A stretch of DNA of 64,000 nt from Buddleja alternifolia. Its lineage: Eukaryota; Streptophyta; Magnoliopsida; Lamiales; Scrophulariaceae. Numbering within the stretch: the stretch's first letter is position 1; each line of letters opens with the position of its first letter. Under the pieces are notes generated by a model, which was given only the letters and a program-made list of their open reading frames with translations, ran no database searches and was not told the origin of the DNA. The position numbers and the translations under genes are program-made. Positions 53,001 through 63,350 of this stretch are shown in pieces. Location of the stretch: positions 1,617,001 through 1,681,000 of the forward strand of contig CM033393.1 of NCBI GenBank assembly GCA_019426215.1. The letters run 5' to 3'.

Positions 53001-54222
53001 ATCTAAAGTGCATTTAGATTTTGTGGAGGGAACACAAACCTTCTTTTCTCCATCTCACTTTGTTATTTGGAAATGATGGGGTACAACTACCGTAAAAATT
53101 TTCCTAAAGTTATTTAAGGAAAAGCCTACAAGTGATGATGTTACCTTTATATAGTCGTTGGCAATTCCGTTGCAAGCAGATTCTCCACAGATCCGCAAAA
53201 ATATTGGGCCATCAGGCGCCCGAAATTCATCTAGATATTCATAGTAGCGCTGCCCAAATTGACGATGATCCTGTAATATAAGTAATTCATATGTTTAGTA
53301 CGGAAAGGATGTTAACAAGAAAGTTCATTAAATGATGTTAAGACTTGACTGTGCATTAATTCTTTAATGGACCAGTGGCAACGTACACGCAGGCATAGAC
53401 ATATACCACAAAACATAAAATTTGTAAATAATAAAGGATATGTCCACATAAACTGTGTCATAGAATTTTGTTCTGCTGAAGCGTACTAATAATATATATA
53501 TATGAAAAGGCTCATAATATTCCTAGCATCAAAAAATGTGTTTAACATCATCGCTGCAAGAACAGAATGGGAATACATCTGCAGGTTAAACTCAGGGTGG
53601 AAATTCCATCCATCAGTGACTTAAAAAAGGTAATTCGCATACTAATTCGTCCTTTTTCCCAGTTATTTTGTCTTTTTGACCCAGTTAGCAATTTTCGCAT
53701 CCACACTCATGTCATTCACGATGCCACACAGTTCGTAGATCAGCTATCTACAGCTACTCATTTCTAGCTAATGATGTAACGAATATGTCTTCTACTACAG
53801 GAGGTATTTATGTCCCTATATATACATACACGAATACGGTATAATACTATATACGGTACCACTAAACTATAGCCACAGAATCAGAAATCAGGAATTACAA
53901 GTTCAGCACTTATAAACACAAAAATATAGATAGATATCAATTTCCCCCTTTTTCACCAGCCACACCAAAAATTACAGCAATCAATAGCCACAATCAAACA
54001 AACAAATCAAAAAACAAGATAAAAACATGGACTCACGTAAGGAGAGAAGTGATCGAGAGTTTGATTGAACCATTTCTCGTCCTTGGTCAAATACTTGTCG
54101 CTAACAGACGCCGGCAGCCGTAGAAGCCGCGGATTCGACGCACTGCTCGATGAAACCGTCAGGATTAACAGCAGAAAGGCGATTGGAATCGACGCCGGAG
54201 CTTGCATAGCAAGATTCATCAT
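47573..54222 (-). CDS. EDA2: S28 family serine carboxypeptidase-like protease, EDA2-like, complete, 12 exons
   Basis: A secreted Pro-Xaa-type serine peptidase of family S28; Arabidopsis EDA2 was named for an embryo-sac defect. Exons on the minus strand: 54222-54037, 53270-53145, 52045-51890, 51570-51388, 51178-51062, 50649-50596, 50518-50447, 49692-49487, 49353-49259, 48806-48732, 48339-48256, 47688-47573. They total 1470 bp (489 aa), the usual length, with all phases consistent. A signal peptide ([18 protein letters not shown]) occupies about residues 10-30. The catalytic Ser is in FGVSYAG, Asp in NGSQDPW and His in CHNCGHGTD. Several N-x-S/T sites (NFT, NAT, NGS) suggest glycosylation. The first ATG in frame is 54222; frames extending upstream lack an ATG. 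Introns 3 and 8 have GC donors. Confidence 0.94.
47715..47865. repeat. MULE-like MITE fragment in intron 11 of the S28 gene
   Basis: It carries 'gggactaattttgcaag', 'gggactaaaatcgcaac' and 'ggggccaacattgcaattt', wording shared with the element at 23044-23359. No intact ends were seen. Confidence 0.4.
49354..49486 (-). other. GC-AG intron 8 of the S28 peptidase gene
   Basis: Exon 8 ends ACTAG and the intron begins GCAAGTCT; the acceptor is GGCAG|ATACC. The join completes an Arg codon in VDTRYHLDLC. The nearby GT option (caa|gtctat) would break the frame. Confidence 0.9.
50025..50090. repeat. (GT)n(GA)n microsatellite in intron 7 of the S28 gene
   Basis: GT dinucleotides followed by GA dinucleotides; reading frames here are artefacts. 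Confidence 0.9.
51571..51889 (-). other. GC-AG intron 3 of the S28 peptidase gene
   Basis: Exon 3 ends TATCAG and the intron begins GCAAGTAAC; the acceptor is ACTCAG|GAATCC. The join gives RQYYQESLNV, as expected for the family. Confidence 0.9.
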
Positions 54223-54248
54223 CGTCGTATAGTTATTCCGATGCAAAG

Positions 54249-54276
54249 TTTAGGGTTTTCCTCAAAGTGTTTATAG
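54249..54276 (-). promoter_or_regulatory. S28 gene core promoter: TATA box and telo-box
   Basis: On the minus strand, CTATAAA lies at 54276-54270, about 50 bp before the ATG. AAACCCTAA (telo-box) is at 54257-54249. This implies a very short 5' leader of about 20 nt. Confidence 0.55.
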
Positions 54277-54299
54277 CACTCTGAAACTGGTTCCTGTAT

Positions 54300-54940
54300 T
54301 ACGATAAAACTTTCCATATTAACTGTCGCTTTCTGTTGTGGGTTGATGTGCGTAGAAGACACGTGTGCTTGGAAAACTCTTGCCCTTTTGTCGTTTCACC
54401 TGTCTGAAATTCGATTTCTTCTCAAGTAGGGAGAATTTATTAAGAGAAATTATGAGAAGGACAAAATGTACTTTGTACTCCCATTTAGGTTCTAAGCTAT
54501 GAAACGTAATAAAATGTTCCGTCGACTTGACAAATGTAGCGTCATTCTTGGTGGCACTTGGAGTATAGCTCCAGGCCACTGTTCATTTAATTGTCTTTTG
54601 ATTCAACCATTCGTGAAACTATTATATTTTGGTCTTTATAACTTTATAGAAATTACATAAAATATTGTTACTGAATTTTTATCATTTAACGAGTTAAGCA
54701 TTTTATTCTAAAATTCTCATGTAAGAGGGTTGCTTCATAAATCCGGTTGTTTCATCAACGAAGACTTATGTTGGATCTGGAGTAAAGTACCTATCTTACC
54801 CTATTGAATTCTAAAATATAGTCTTAACTTATTTAATAATTTAAACTCAGAAACACAAAAAAGATAAATAACTTGAGAAAACTTTTCTGGTGTGGAAGAT
54901 CAGATTATACTGCGACCACAGAGTATACTCAGAATACTCA
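54300..54940. other. Region between the S28 promoter and the integrated pararetrovirus
   Basis: No gene seen. The part from about 54780 to 54940 may still be viral leader downstream of the primer-binding site; the exact left junction is not visible. Confidence 0.4.
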
Positions 54941-54941
54941 A

Positions 54942-54953
54942 GCTCTGATACCA
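54942..54953 (-). promoter_or_regulatory. Pararetroviral primer-binding site (tRNA-iMet)
   Basis: TGGTATCAGAGC, the standard complement of the plant initiator tRNA-Met 3' end, lies about 430 nt downstream of the predicted viral transcription start. It fixes the direction of the element. Confidence 0.88.
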
Positions 54954-55316
54954 TTTTGCTTACATCTGGGGAGAATTATCTCGCGCATTTTGTCTCTCGA
55001 CCAGTAACATCGAGACGGTAAACAAAATCTTCCCGAAACAGTATAAGATATTATTGAAAACAATAATTTGTACAGTGGAAACATATTTTTGAGACGATGA
55101 AAGGGTAGAATGTTACTACTATTCATCATCATTTTGGGTATTTTTATTGTTTTTGGGTTTTCGATTTTTTAATGTTTTTGTATTTTTTTTACCATGAGAG
55201 AACTTATAACATTTTTTAAATAGTAGGGGAATCCTGTCCCTAGGGGTAAACTACTCACTATGCATATTAACAAAGCATAAAAACTTACAAGAGATTTTTG
55301 CACACAAAGTAGATAT

Positions 55317-55419
55317 TTTATTACAAGAAAAGTGGAGAGATTCTCTAGCAACCAAGAAGTGTGTTTTGGAGAATGTAAGAGGTGCAATTTTTACAACTGA
55401 GTGATGAGGTCTTTTTATA
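55317..55419 (-). promoter_or_regulatory. Pararetroviral promoter TATA box and R-region poly(A) signal
   Basis: On the minus strand, TATAAAA is at 55419-55413 and AATAAA at 55322-55317. The predicted start near 55385 puts the poly(A) signal about 65 nt into the transcript, as expected for caulimovirid pregenomic RNA, whose short terminal redundancy carries the signal. Confidence 0.7.
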
Positions 55420-55740
55420 GGCTTCGGAATTGAAAAACATTACAACAAACTGAAATAAAATTTTGACATCCGCAACAGGTAGTGGGTAAAACTACAGTGC
55501 TGCCTTTATTATATGAACAGTAACTACTAATAATGACACATGCGGCCAAAATAGTAAAAAGTTGCTGAAACTTTGAATGTTGTCTTGATGAGTTGTCCTT
55601 TATTGCTTATGTCTTGTAGCTGAATTATTGCTGTTTTTTACTGTTGCTCTGAGTTGAAAATTTGTTGCTTTTAGTACTGCTTCAAATTATTGTCCTTGCT
55701 GATTTTCGGGCCTTTGTCTGGAATCCAATGCTTTTATCTT

Positions 55741-57347
55741 CTAATAGGCATCTCGACTGGTTCCTTCTATGTCTAGACTGAAATCTGGATCATAAATTGG
55801 TTGATACTCTAAGCTTGTCATTGCTCTTTTTCCTAATGTTGTAATGCGATACTTGCATTTGGTTTTTGCTGGAATAAATATGCTATGATGAGGTGCCTGG
55901 AAAATAAGCTTGAGGTCCGAATCTGAATTGGGCATCATGTAATGTCGCTGTGTTTTCCTCCGTATTTCCAAAGCTAATTTGAGCTCTTCTATATTGGCTA
56001 AAGGATTAATGGCTTCAGGGACATTCCATAATACTGACATTGGTTCCCATTTCTCATAATTCTCGATTTTTGAAATAAATGAATGTCCTGTTTCTACCCC
56101 TGTAGTATTCCATACTGGAGGTAAAGAAACTACATCAAGTTTAAAACTTCCTGCTCTTTGCGCGAAAAGGATATTGACCGTATCTGAAATGCTTTCCTAG
56201 ATGTGTCACTTGTACTGGATCTGATACAAATATTTTTGATATGAAACCATAGTCTAATAACCGTTGAACGCTGATAAATTCTTCATCTATCCATCCTTCT
56301 CTAAAAACCGATGCGTCTATTTGAACATTAGGTCATGAAAAGTATTTTAGGGTGTAAAATTTTAGTGATCCTTCATGACGGATAGGTTCTCCTTTCCATT
56401 GTAGTAAGCGGGTCTTTGAAATTATTCATTCTATCTGTTGAATGATAACAATTTGGGCTACCTTAGCATTCTTTTATAAAACCTATCTTCTGCTTTCTTC
56501 CAAATCATACTCTGAATTTCTTCAGGTAAAACTAGAACTGTTTGGCAAGGGTTAAAAAAAGTTCGAATGGAAAAGAATTGGTAGGATTTATCTTTAATCT
56601 CCTTGGGAACATCATTCTGTTTAGGGTTTATTAAATGGGCTGATAGCTTTTGATGCTGGGCTAAAAGGTCTTGGTAAAATTTATTAAGATTGGTAAACTG
56701 TTTGTTATGGTTTCTAGGTCATCTTCGAGTGTTTCTACATCTGGGTTTATGGGTCTTTTTCCTTTTGAAAGAATTTTGGACTTTGCAGTTTCGGCATTGG
56801 GCTGAATATGAAAATTTGGGCCTAGAATTCGTTTTGCCGCTGTTATTGCTTCATGAAAATTTTTAAAGGGCTCCAAGTATCCTTTTGCTACCTTCTGAAT
56901 GCTTTGTATTGCTCGTTGATAATCTCCAAATATTCCCACTGGATCTCCTCTAATAACAAGATAAACTGCTGCTTCGTCTAATGGAAAATTTTTGTTTTCC
57001 TTTTCAAAGTAATAACAAAGTGCATTTAGTGCTGTTAATTTGCCGGCTGAAGGATGAGCTTCCCATAGAGCATTGAGTAAAATACTTTGATCTTCGGTTA
57101 TATGAGGGGTATCTTTTGGAAGCTTGAAATTATGTCTGACTGGAAGAGCTATTTTGCCAAAAGTTTTTAAAACTGGTCTAGGATAAAAGTTTTGAGTAGC
57201 TGGATTGAAAGACTTTTCAATTGTGAATGCTGGTCTATTTTGGCTAATTTGTTGAAAATTAGGTCTGAAAGCTGGTCTTCGAATTATTTGGTTGTAAGCT
57301 GCAGAGGGAAGTCGTGTTTGTTGGTTGTCCTGGTTGTTGGAAGCCAT
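55741..57347 (-). pseudogene. Pararetroviral 3' ORF with viroplasmin / RNase H1-N-like domain (TAV-like)
   Basis: ATG 57347 opens 228 codons to 56661. Residues about 127-175 (YLVIRGDPVGIFGDYQRA through FHEAITAAKRIL) match the Cauli_VI/viroplasmin fold, shared with RNase H1 N-terminal domains. In caulimoviruses that domain belongs to the inclusion-body/transactivator protein. From 56660 to 56041 the reading is broken by several stops and shifts; 56040-55741 carries a recognisable continuation. The link between the pieces is inference from order and spacing. Confidence 0.7.
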
Positions 57348-57359
57348 TATCTGTGACCC

Positions 57360-59436
57360 AAAATTAAAGTTAATTGTCTGCTTAATAAATCTGCTATACT
57401 ATTGTTTGATCCTTTGATATGTTCAAACTCTACTTTATATCCGTTACCTTCTATAGCATTTCTAAAATTTAACCATCTTTTATTATTTTGTTTTCTGGAA
57501 TTTTCATTTTTTATAAATCTAAGTACAGCTTCACAATCTGTTCTAATGGTAAAAGGTTTATTTAAATATAGTCTAAAATGGTCTATTGCTTTAACTATTC
57601 CTGCTATTTCATAATTTAGACTAGTCCAATTACTTCCGGTTTTATTAAAATTACCACTAGAATAGGCTGCTATTTTTTCTTCACTTTTTGGAGAAAACTT
57701 ATGAAGTTTACATTTTAATATTGCTCCCCATCCTTCTATAGAACTATCTACTTCTATTATGATATAATCAGTGCTTAAAGATAATTCTAAAGGCTTTAGA
57801 TCTTTAATTGCTTCCTTTATTTTTCTTACTAGATTAATATCTTACTAGATTAAAGTGTCTCTGGCCAGATTTTCTTGTTTTCTTATATAATGGTCAGACT
57901 AATTTATTAAGTTTAGGGATAAATTTTCTAGAATAATTTAATATTCCTAGAAAAGCTTGTATTTGTTTTAAGTTTTCTAATTTATCGGGAAAATCTAAAA
58001 TCTTTTGAGCTATATGAGGTTGTAATTTACTTTGTCCATTTCCTAATTCTAAACCTAAAAAGCTTATTTTTCTCTTAAAAAGTTCCATTTTCTTTTTAGA
58101 CACTACTATTCCATTTTTCTCTATTAAATTAGATATTTGTTTTAAATGATCTTGATGTTGTTTAATATTTTCAGAAGCTACTAAAATGTCATCTATATAT
58201 ACTAAACAAAAATCTAAATGTTTAAATATACTATCCATAAATCTTTGAAATATTGCTGGAGCATTTTTTAAACCAAAAGAAAGAACATTCCACTCGAAAT
58301 GTCCTTCACTACAACTGAAAGCTGTCCATTTTTTGTCTTCTTCTATCATTTTAATTTGATTAGAACCGCTCTTTAGATCGAATTTTGAAAATATCTTTTT
58401 ATTTTGTATGAGATTGATTAATTCATCTTTATTAGGTATTCTATAAGCATCATCTTCTGTATTATCATTAAGTCTCTTGTAATTATAGACTATCCTAGGT
58501 TTTCCTCTTTTTATTTTTGCATTATTTCTTACTATAAAAGCTGTTGATCTATGTGGGCTATCACTTCTTCTTATAATACCGATTTCTAACATTTCTTTTA
58601 TTTGTGTTTTGAATTCTTTTATATCTTCAGGAGTATATTCTATAGCTGCTGTTCTTATTACTATATCTGGGTTTAAGATGTTTAGTTTAAAAGTACAGTT
58701 TACTTTGTTTTTGGCTAAATCATCTCCTATAAGTCCTATTATTTCTAATTTATGCAGAATTCTTTTATTTTCTAGGTTTAATACTCCTAATCCTTTTCTT
58801 ATATCTCTAATTTCTTCATCTAAGGATGTCTATGGTTTCAGATTCTATATTATTTTGTTCTAATTTTTTGAAAAAATCTAAATCATTATTACCATGTCCA
58901 CCACGCTTCGCAGTCAACTCTGATTGTTTAATGTATCTATGAGTGGGAAAAGTATAATTATGTTTGCTAATAGTAATATAATTTTTTCCTACTAGTATAC
59001 TTCCATTTAATGCACAAATAAAATTTAATCCTAAAAGGAATTCTTGGCTTTTTATATTATCAGGTGCTATAAGGATTTGTCCTAAAGTATATTTGCTATT
59101 CTAATTTCCTGAAAAATCTTTAAATTGTATTCCTACGTTAATTAATTCTTTCGTTATTCTCATTAATCTATTTTCTGCAGTTCTACTAGTAACAGTATAA
59201 CTTAATCGTGTTTCAAATTCCTTTGGTACAAGACTAGAGCTAAGCATGCTTTTTGTACTTCCTGTATCTAGAATCGCTTTAGTTTCAATATATTTTTCTT
59301 GATTACACCATATACGACAGTCTAACAGTATTAGACTACTAATATAAGGTACTTGTATTTCAGGTTCATAAACTGTATTTTGTAAATGTGATTCTCCTAA
59401 GTGTTGGTTAAGTTCGTCAATTTCTTCTATAACTAC
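57360..59436 (-). pseudogene. Pararetroviral protease, reverse transcriptase and RNase H (stops and frameshifts)
   Basis: The aspartic protease signature ILDTGSTKSML has its DTG codons at 59260-59268. It lies in the same phase as the capsid frame after one TGA; more stops follow near 59101 and 58827. The open RT block is 58592-57894, with FSKFDLKSG (catalytic Asp) and LVYIDDILVAS (YIDD). In-frame breaks near 57890 lead to RNase H (about 57780-57360), with NYEIAGIVKAI, IRTDCEAVLRF and SIADLLSR. In intact viruses this polyprotein copies pregenomic RNA into DNA. Confidence 0.88.
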
Positions 59437-61295
59437 TCATTTTCCTTTATTTTGATTATTGTTTGTATTCTCATTACTTTTTAGTTTTAACTCTAATATT
59501 TGTATCCTTAAATCTAAATTCTCTATTTTATGACTTAGAACTTCTATCGTTTCTAGTTTTTTACTAGGTTTACGTGATGTGTCAGTTTCTATACTATATG
59601 TATCTTTAGCACAAATGAAACAAATTTCGTCAAAACATATATTGCACTGATATCTTAAGTGCATATCGGGATATAATCTACAAATACTACAGGCTACACT
59701 CATAGTTCCTTTTCCATTTATATATTTATGTTCGCATGAATTATTCATATAGGTATATTCTATTATATTTGGAATTTCTGGTCCTTCTTCACTTACAATA
59801 CTAAATATACTTTCATTATCACTTTCATTACCGTCAATACTTACTACATCTTCATCTAGTTGTTCTGCTATAGCTGCTTTTTCCATATTATATTGTCTTT
59901 TTGGACATCTATTAGCTAAATGTTTAGGATCTCCACAAATATAACACGTGCATTTTCTTGTTGATGGCTTTTTAACATAATTAGGGGGTTTTCTTCCTTG
60001 CTTGTATTGTCTAAAATTAGATTTTGGTTTATTTGATTTCCTTAATATTTTTTGTTTTGACTTAAAGTAATTCTTCTGCCCATATTGTTGTGGAGTGTAT
60101 ATAGCTTTCCTACAAAACTCATAAGATTGTTTTCTAATTTGTTCTCTAATAAATTCTTCTTTACACCATTCCTGAAGTTTAAAGAAAGTATATTGTACTC
60201 GAGGTCCTATACCTAATCCTGTAAGATTACCATTGGTTTTTATCAATTCTTCATGTATTTTTTTTCCTAAATCTTGGGGTAATTTTGTAAAATATCTATT
60301 ACATAATTCTTCGTCAAATGCTTTATTAGCTTCTCCTATTAACCTTGTAAAGTCTTGACTAAAAGGTATAATATATTTCATATCAGTTATAGTGAGTTGT
60401 TCTAGGTTTCTAAGTGTTGTATCTTGTATGAATGTATTTTCTCTTCCTGGATCTATTCCTATTATTAACGTTCTAATAAAACTAGTAAAACTATAAGGAT
60501 TATTTCCTAAGGCTTTTATTTCATTAATTCTATTAGGGTCTTTTTTCTTCTTATTTTGCCAGATAGATAATGTTGTAGGTCCTAAGCATGTTTCTAAAAA
60601 ATTAAACATATCCATATCTACCTTTTTATTTATTTCCCAATGTCTTACTACACATTGTTCCCATATATTTATTTCTTCTGGCCACATTTGTGGGCTTCCT
60701 AATTCTATTACTAACATGGTTCCACTCATGGTTTTTCCTATGGGTTGTCTTGTTTCTACATATTTATTGGGTTGGTTTGATCCATATTCATATGTTGGGC
60801 TTTTCCATTCTGGTCTACCACTCATTTCTACATTTCTGGTTGGAACTTCACTATAATCTGGTTCTACTCTAGTTCTTTTTCCTATATTACTACTAGTACT
60901 TGCTTGACTATCTGCCATAAAAGCTATTTCATTGCTATCTTTCTCTTTAAAGAAATTTTTAAATTCTACCTTTCCTGAGCATATATCATCTACTAAATCG
61001 ATATTATAATATTGTTTAAATTCTTCTTCAGCTAAATTTATATCTAAATTCATTGCTTCAAGATACATTTCATCTACTAATTCTCTTAAATTATTTATTT
61101 CAAAATTCTTTTTTAATATTTTTCCATATTTTTTGGTCTATAATCATTTTTGAGCTGACTCTCTAATTGTCTTATCTCTTCATCTATTTCTTCTATATTT
61201 TCTTCTTCTTCATCTTCGCTTTCTACATCAGATTCTATTTCCCAATTTGCAAATCTACTGGTTATTCTAACTTCTTCTTCTTCTATAATATTCAT
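59437..61295 (-). pseudogene. Pararetroviral capsid protein with CCHC and a second Cys-rich motif
   Basis: ATG 61295 opens a very acidic N-terminus (Glu/Asp runs). A one-base frameshift near 61115-61130 separates it from the 543-codon frame 61068-59437. In that frame the central capsid region is about residues 110-310. The CCHC knuckle C-x2-C-x4-H-x4-C is at 59905-59946. A second motif, C-x2-C-x11-C-x2-C-x4-C-x2-C, is at 59611-59691. The latter spacing is described as characteristic of badnaviruses. The frame ends in TGA, but the same phase continues into the protease. Confidence 0.85.
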
Positions 61296-62249
61296 ATAGC
61301 TTGTTTCTGTTTATTATCAGTTTCTTCTTTTAGATCTTCTAAATTTTCTTTGGGATCTTGCTTTTGGTAATTAAGAAATCTAATAGAAGTTCGACCTCTA
61401 CAATTTGTATACATTACACTTTCTCCTGGAATTTTAACAGGTTCATTTTCTTCTAAGTGTTTGGTTAATTCCCATTTCTCTCCATTTAAATCACTATTAT
61501 CTATGTTGAAAGGTTTAATCATTTTTACCCCTACTGAGGCTAAACCATCTATTATTCCATCTATATTAATTTTATATTGAGGGAAACTATTATTAGTTAC
61601 CCTTCCTAAAAATGCTATGGACACTACTAAGTTGTTACCATCATATGTTTCATATCCTCTGGTTTGTAATCTTATAGTAATTTTATTAATATCTTTAATA
61701 CTTTTCATCATATTGGGGGCTACAAAAAATATTCCTACATTATTATTCATGTCTATTTCCATACTAGCAAATACTGCTCTTCTAGCATCAGACCAACTTT
61801 TATCTAATAGTAAAACTAGAACCTTTCCATCGGTTCCCTTTCTAGTTAATCCTTTTATCCCTATAATAATTAATCCTAAATGTATATATTTTTGTTTTAG
61901 CTGTTTTAATTGCTTTATACATTCCGGGCTAACTAAGCTAATATTTTCAGCATTTGTTGTAACTTTTACTTCTTTTTCTCTAAATTTCTTTATTAAATGT
62001 GTGTTAAAATCCATTATTCCTACTTTGTATAAAGTCTTAGGTTTTAATTTATCTATTCCTTTGTTGTTATATAAATTAAGATTTCTTCTACATCTATTAT
62101 TTCTTCTAATTCTACTTCTCTAGCTGAGCTTTGACTTCCTGATCCTCTAAATATTCTTTTAGTAAAAGTGTTACTTATTTTCCTTTTTTCTTTTCTTTAC
62201 TACTTGATTCACTTATAGTTCTACAAGTACCACTAAATGATCTTAACAT
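61292..62249 (-). pseudogene. Pararetroviral movement protein (30K superfamily)
   Basis: The intact 3' part (ATG 62014 to TGA 61292) encodes 240 residues. Upstream sequence back to ATG 62249 reads as an N-terminal extension but is frameshifted. The core contains LIIIGIKGLTRKGTDGKV and VLLLDKSWSDARRA, matching the conserved G-x-K-G and Asp segments of caulimovirid movement proteins, which form tubules through plasmodesmata. The TGA overlaps the next ATG as ATGA. Confidence 0.8.
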
Positions 62250-62250
62250 T

Positions 62251-62589
62251 TTACCAATATATATATTTTTTGGGTTCCTTTTTAGGTTTTTCTGACTCGT
62301 CTAGTGCTAGATTTGCTAATCTTTCTTCTATACTATCTTGTAGATCTCCTTTAATTACTTGAGATACTGTGTCTATTTTAATGTTTAATCTTTCTAATTT
62401 ATTTTCTAATTTGTCTAGCCTTTCGAATATTTGTAAAATTAAAGCAAACTGAATATTCCAAAGTTTTGGATATACTTTATCTGAATTGCTAGTTCCTTGA
62501 TAAGTAGTAAATCCTTCCTCCGTAGGTAGGTATTTATTTGCTAGTTCTATGACTCTTTTATATTCTGATCTATTATCTATACTATTCAT
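62251..62589 (-). CDS. Pararetroviral ORF2, small coiled-coil protein (virion-associated type)
   Basis: Open frame of 112 codons, ATG at 62589. The middle holds a leucine/isoleucine heptad region (FERLDKLENKLERLNIKID), then an acidic and Lys-rich tail. Size and coiled coil resemble the ORF2 virion-associated proteins of badna/tungroviruses. Assignment rests on size, position and the ATGA overlap with ORF1, not on a diagnostic motif. Confidence 0.65.
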   Translation of the reverse strand: MNSIDNRSEYKRVIELANKYLPTEEGFTTYQGTSNSDKVYPKLWNIQFALILQIFERLDKLENKLERLNIKIDTVSQVIKGDLQDSIEERLANLALDESEKPKKEPKKYIYW

Positions 62590-63348
62590 CCACTAACTAT
62601 TCGTTCTATATTTTTCAAAATCTTATTAGTTTCTAAATTTTGAGCTTCAACTTTATTTATTTTTTCTATTACTTGACTTATAGTTTTCTTAGTTTCGATT
62701 TCTATTTGTTTTAGCTTATTACTTTCCAAACTATATTTTAATTTTATGATTTCGTCTTTAGTAGGAAAAAACTTATTATATTTTTTAACAATTTTCAAAG
62801 TTTCCTCAGACTGTTGTTTAATATAATCTAAATTATTACTTTCACCTCTTTTTATTATTTCTCTATTGATTAAAACTGCTACTCTTAATGATTCTAAATT
62901 TTTGTAAAACCTGGTATTTTCTAACTCTAAGTTTGACGCTAAAGATATAAGTAAATCCGTTAAACTATTTAGGTGTTTATTTTTCGAATGTAAATTGTGC
63001 TTAAAACTTGAATCAAATCTACAAATAAATGTATGCTTATCTAACGAGATTATAGATCTATCGGTTATACTATATTCTAGATTTAAATATTCTAATCTTT
63101 TATAATTAGAAGGATCTATTTTAATGAAAGGTTGCTATTAATATATTTAAAACTAAAAGGAAACTAATATAGTTTTGGTGATCTCGAAATTCGAGTGGTG
63201 TGTTTAAATAAGTATTTATCCAATTATTCTTTCTAATTATTAATTGGTTTCGTAATTCTAAAATTAATTCCGGATTACTATAATCTAAATTTTCTAAGGT
63301 ATTGAGACAATCAGTAAAAGATTTTATAATGTAATCGGGTACATGCAC
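62586..63348 (-). pseudogene. Pararetroviral ORF1 (unknown function), frameshifted
   Basis: About 250 codons start at ATG 63348. The first 75 codons are open; the frame changes near 63140 and continues to a stop at 62588-62586. The C-terminal third is Lys/Glu/Ile-rich and predicted helical or coiled-coil. Its stop overlaps the ORF2 start as ATGA, the arrangement of ORF1/ORF2 in badna- and tungroviruses. No recognised domain. Confidence 0.65.
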
Positions 63349-63350
63349 AT

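Larger units (their letters stand above)
54940..63350 (-). mobile_element. Endogenous pararetrovirus (Caulimoviridae), near-complete, mutated
   Basis: Minus-strand order is ORF1, ORF2 (coiled coil), movement protein, capsid with two Cys motifs, protease-RT-RNase H, a viroplasmin-domain ORF, then promoter, poly(A) signal, leader and a tRNA-iMet primer-binding site. At about 8.4 kb it is one genome unit, opened so that the leader and primer site are at the far end. There is no LTR and no integrase, as expected for this family. Multiple stops and frameshifts make it non-functional as it stands. The layout does not fit any single genus I know. Confidence 0.92.

Noticed and set aside
53567..53767. 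Plus-strand frame in intron 2 side of the S28 gene
   Set aside because: Short, antisense to an intron or flank, with no family features.
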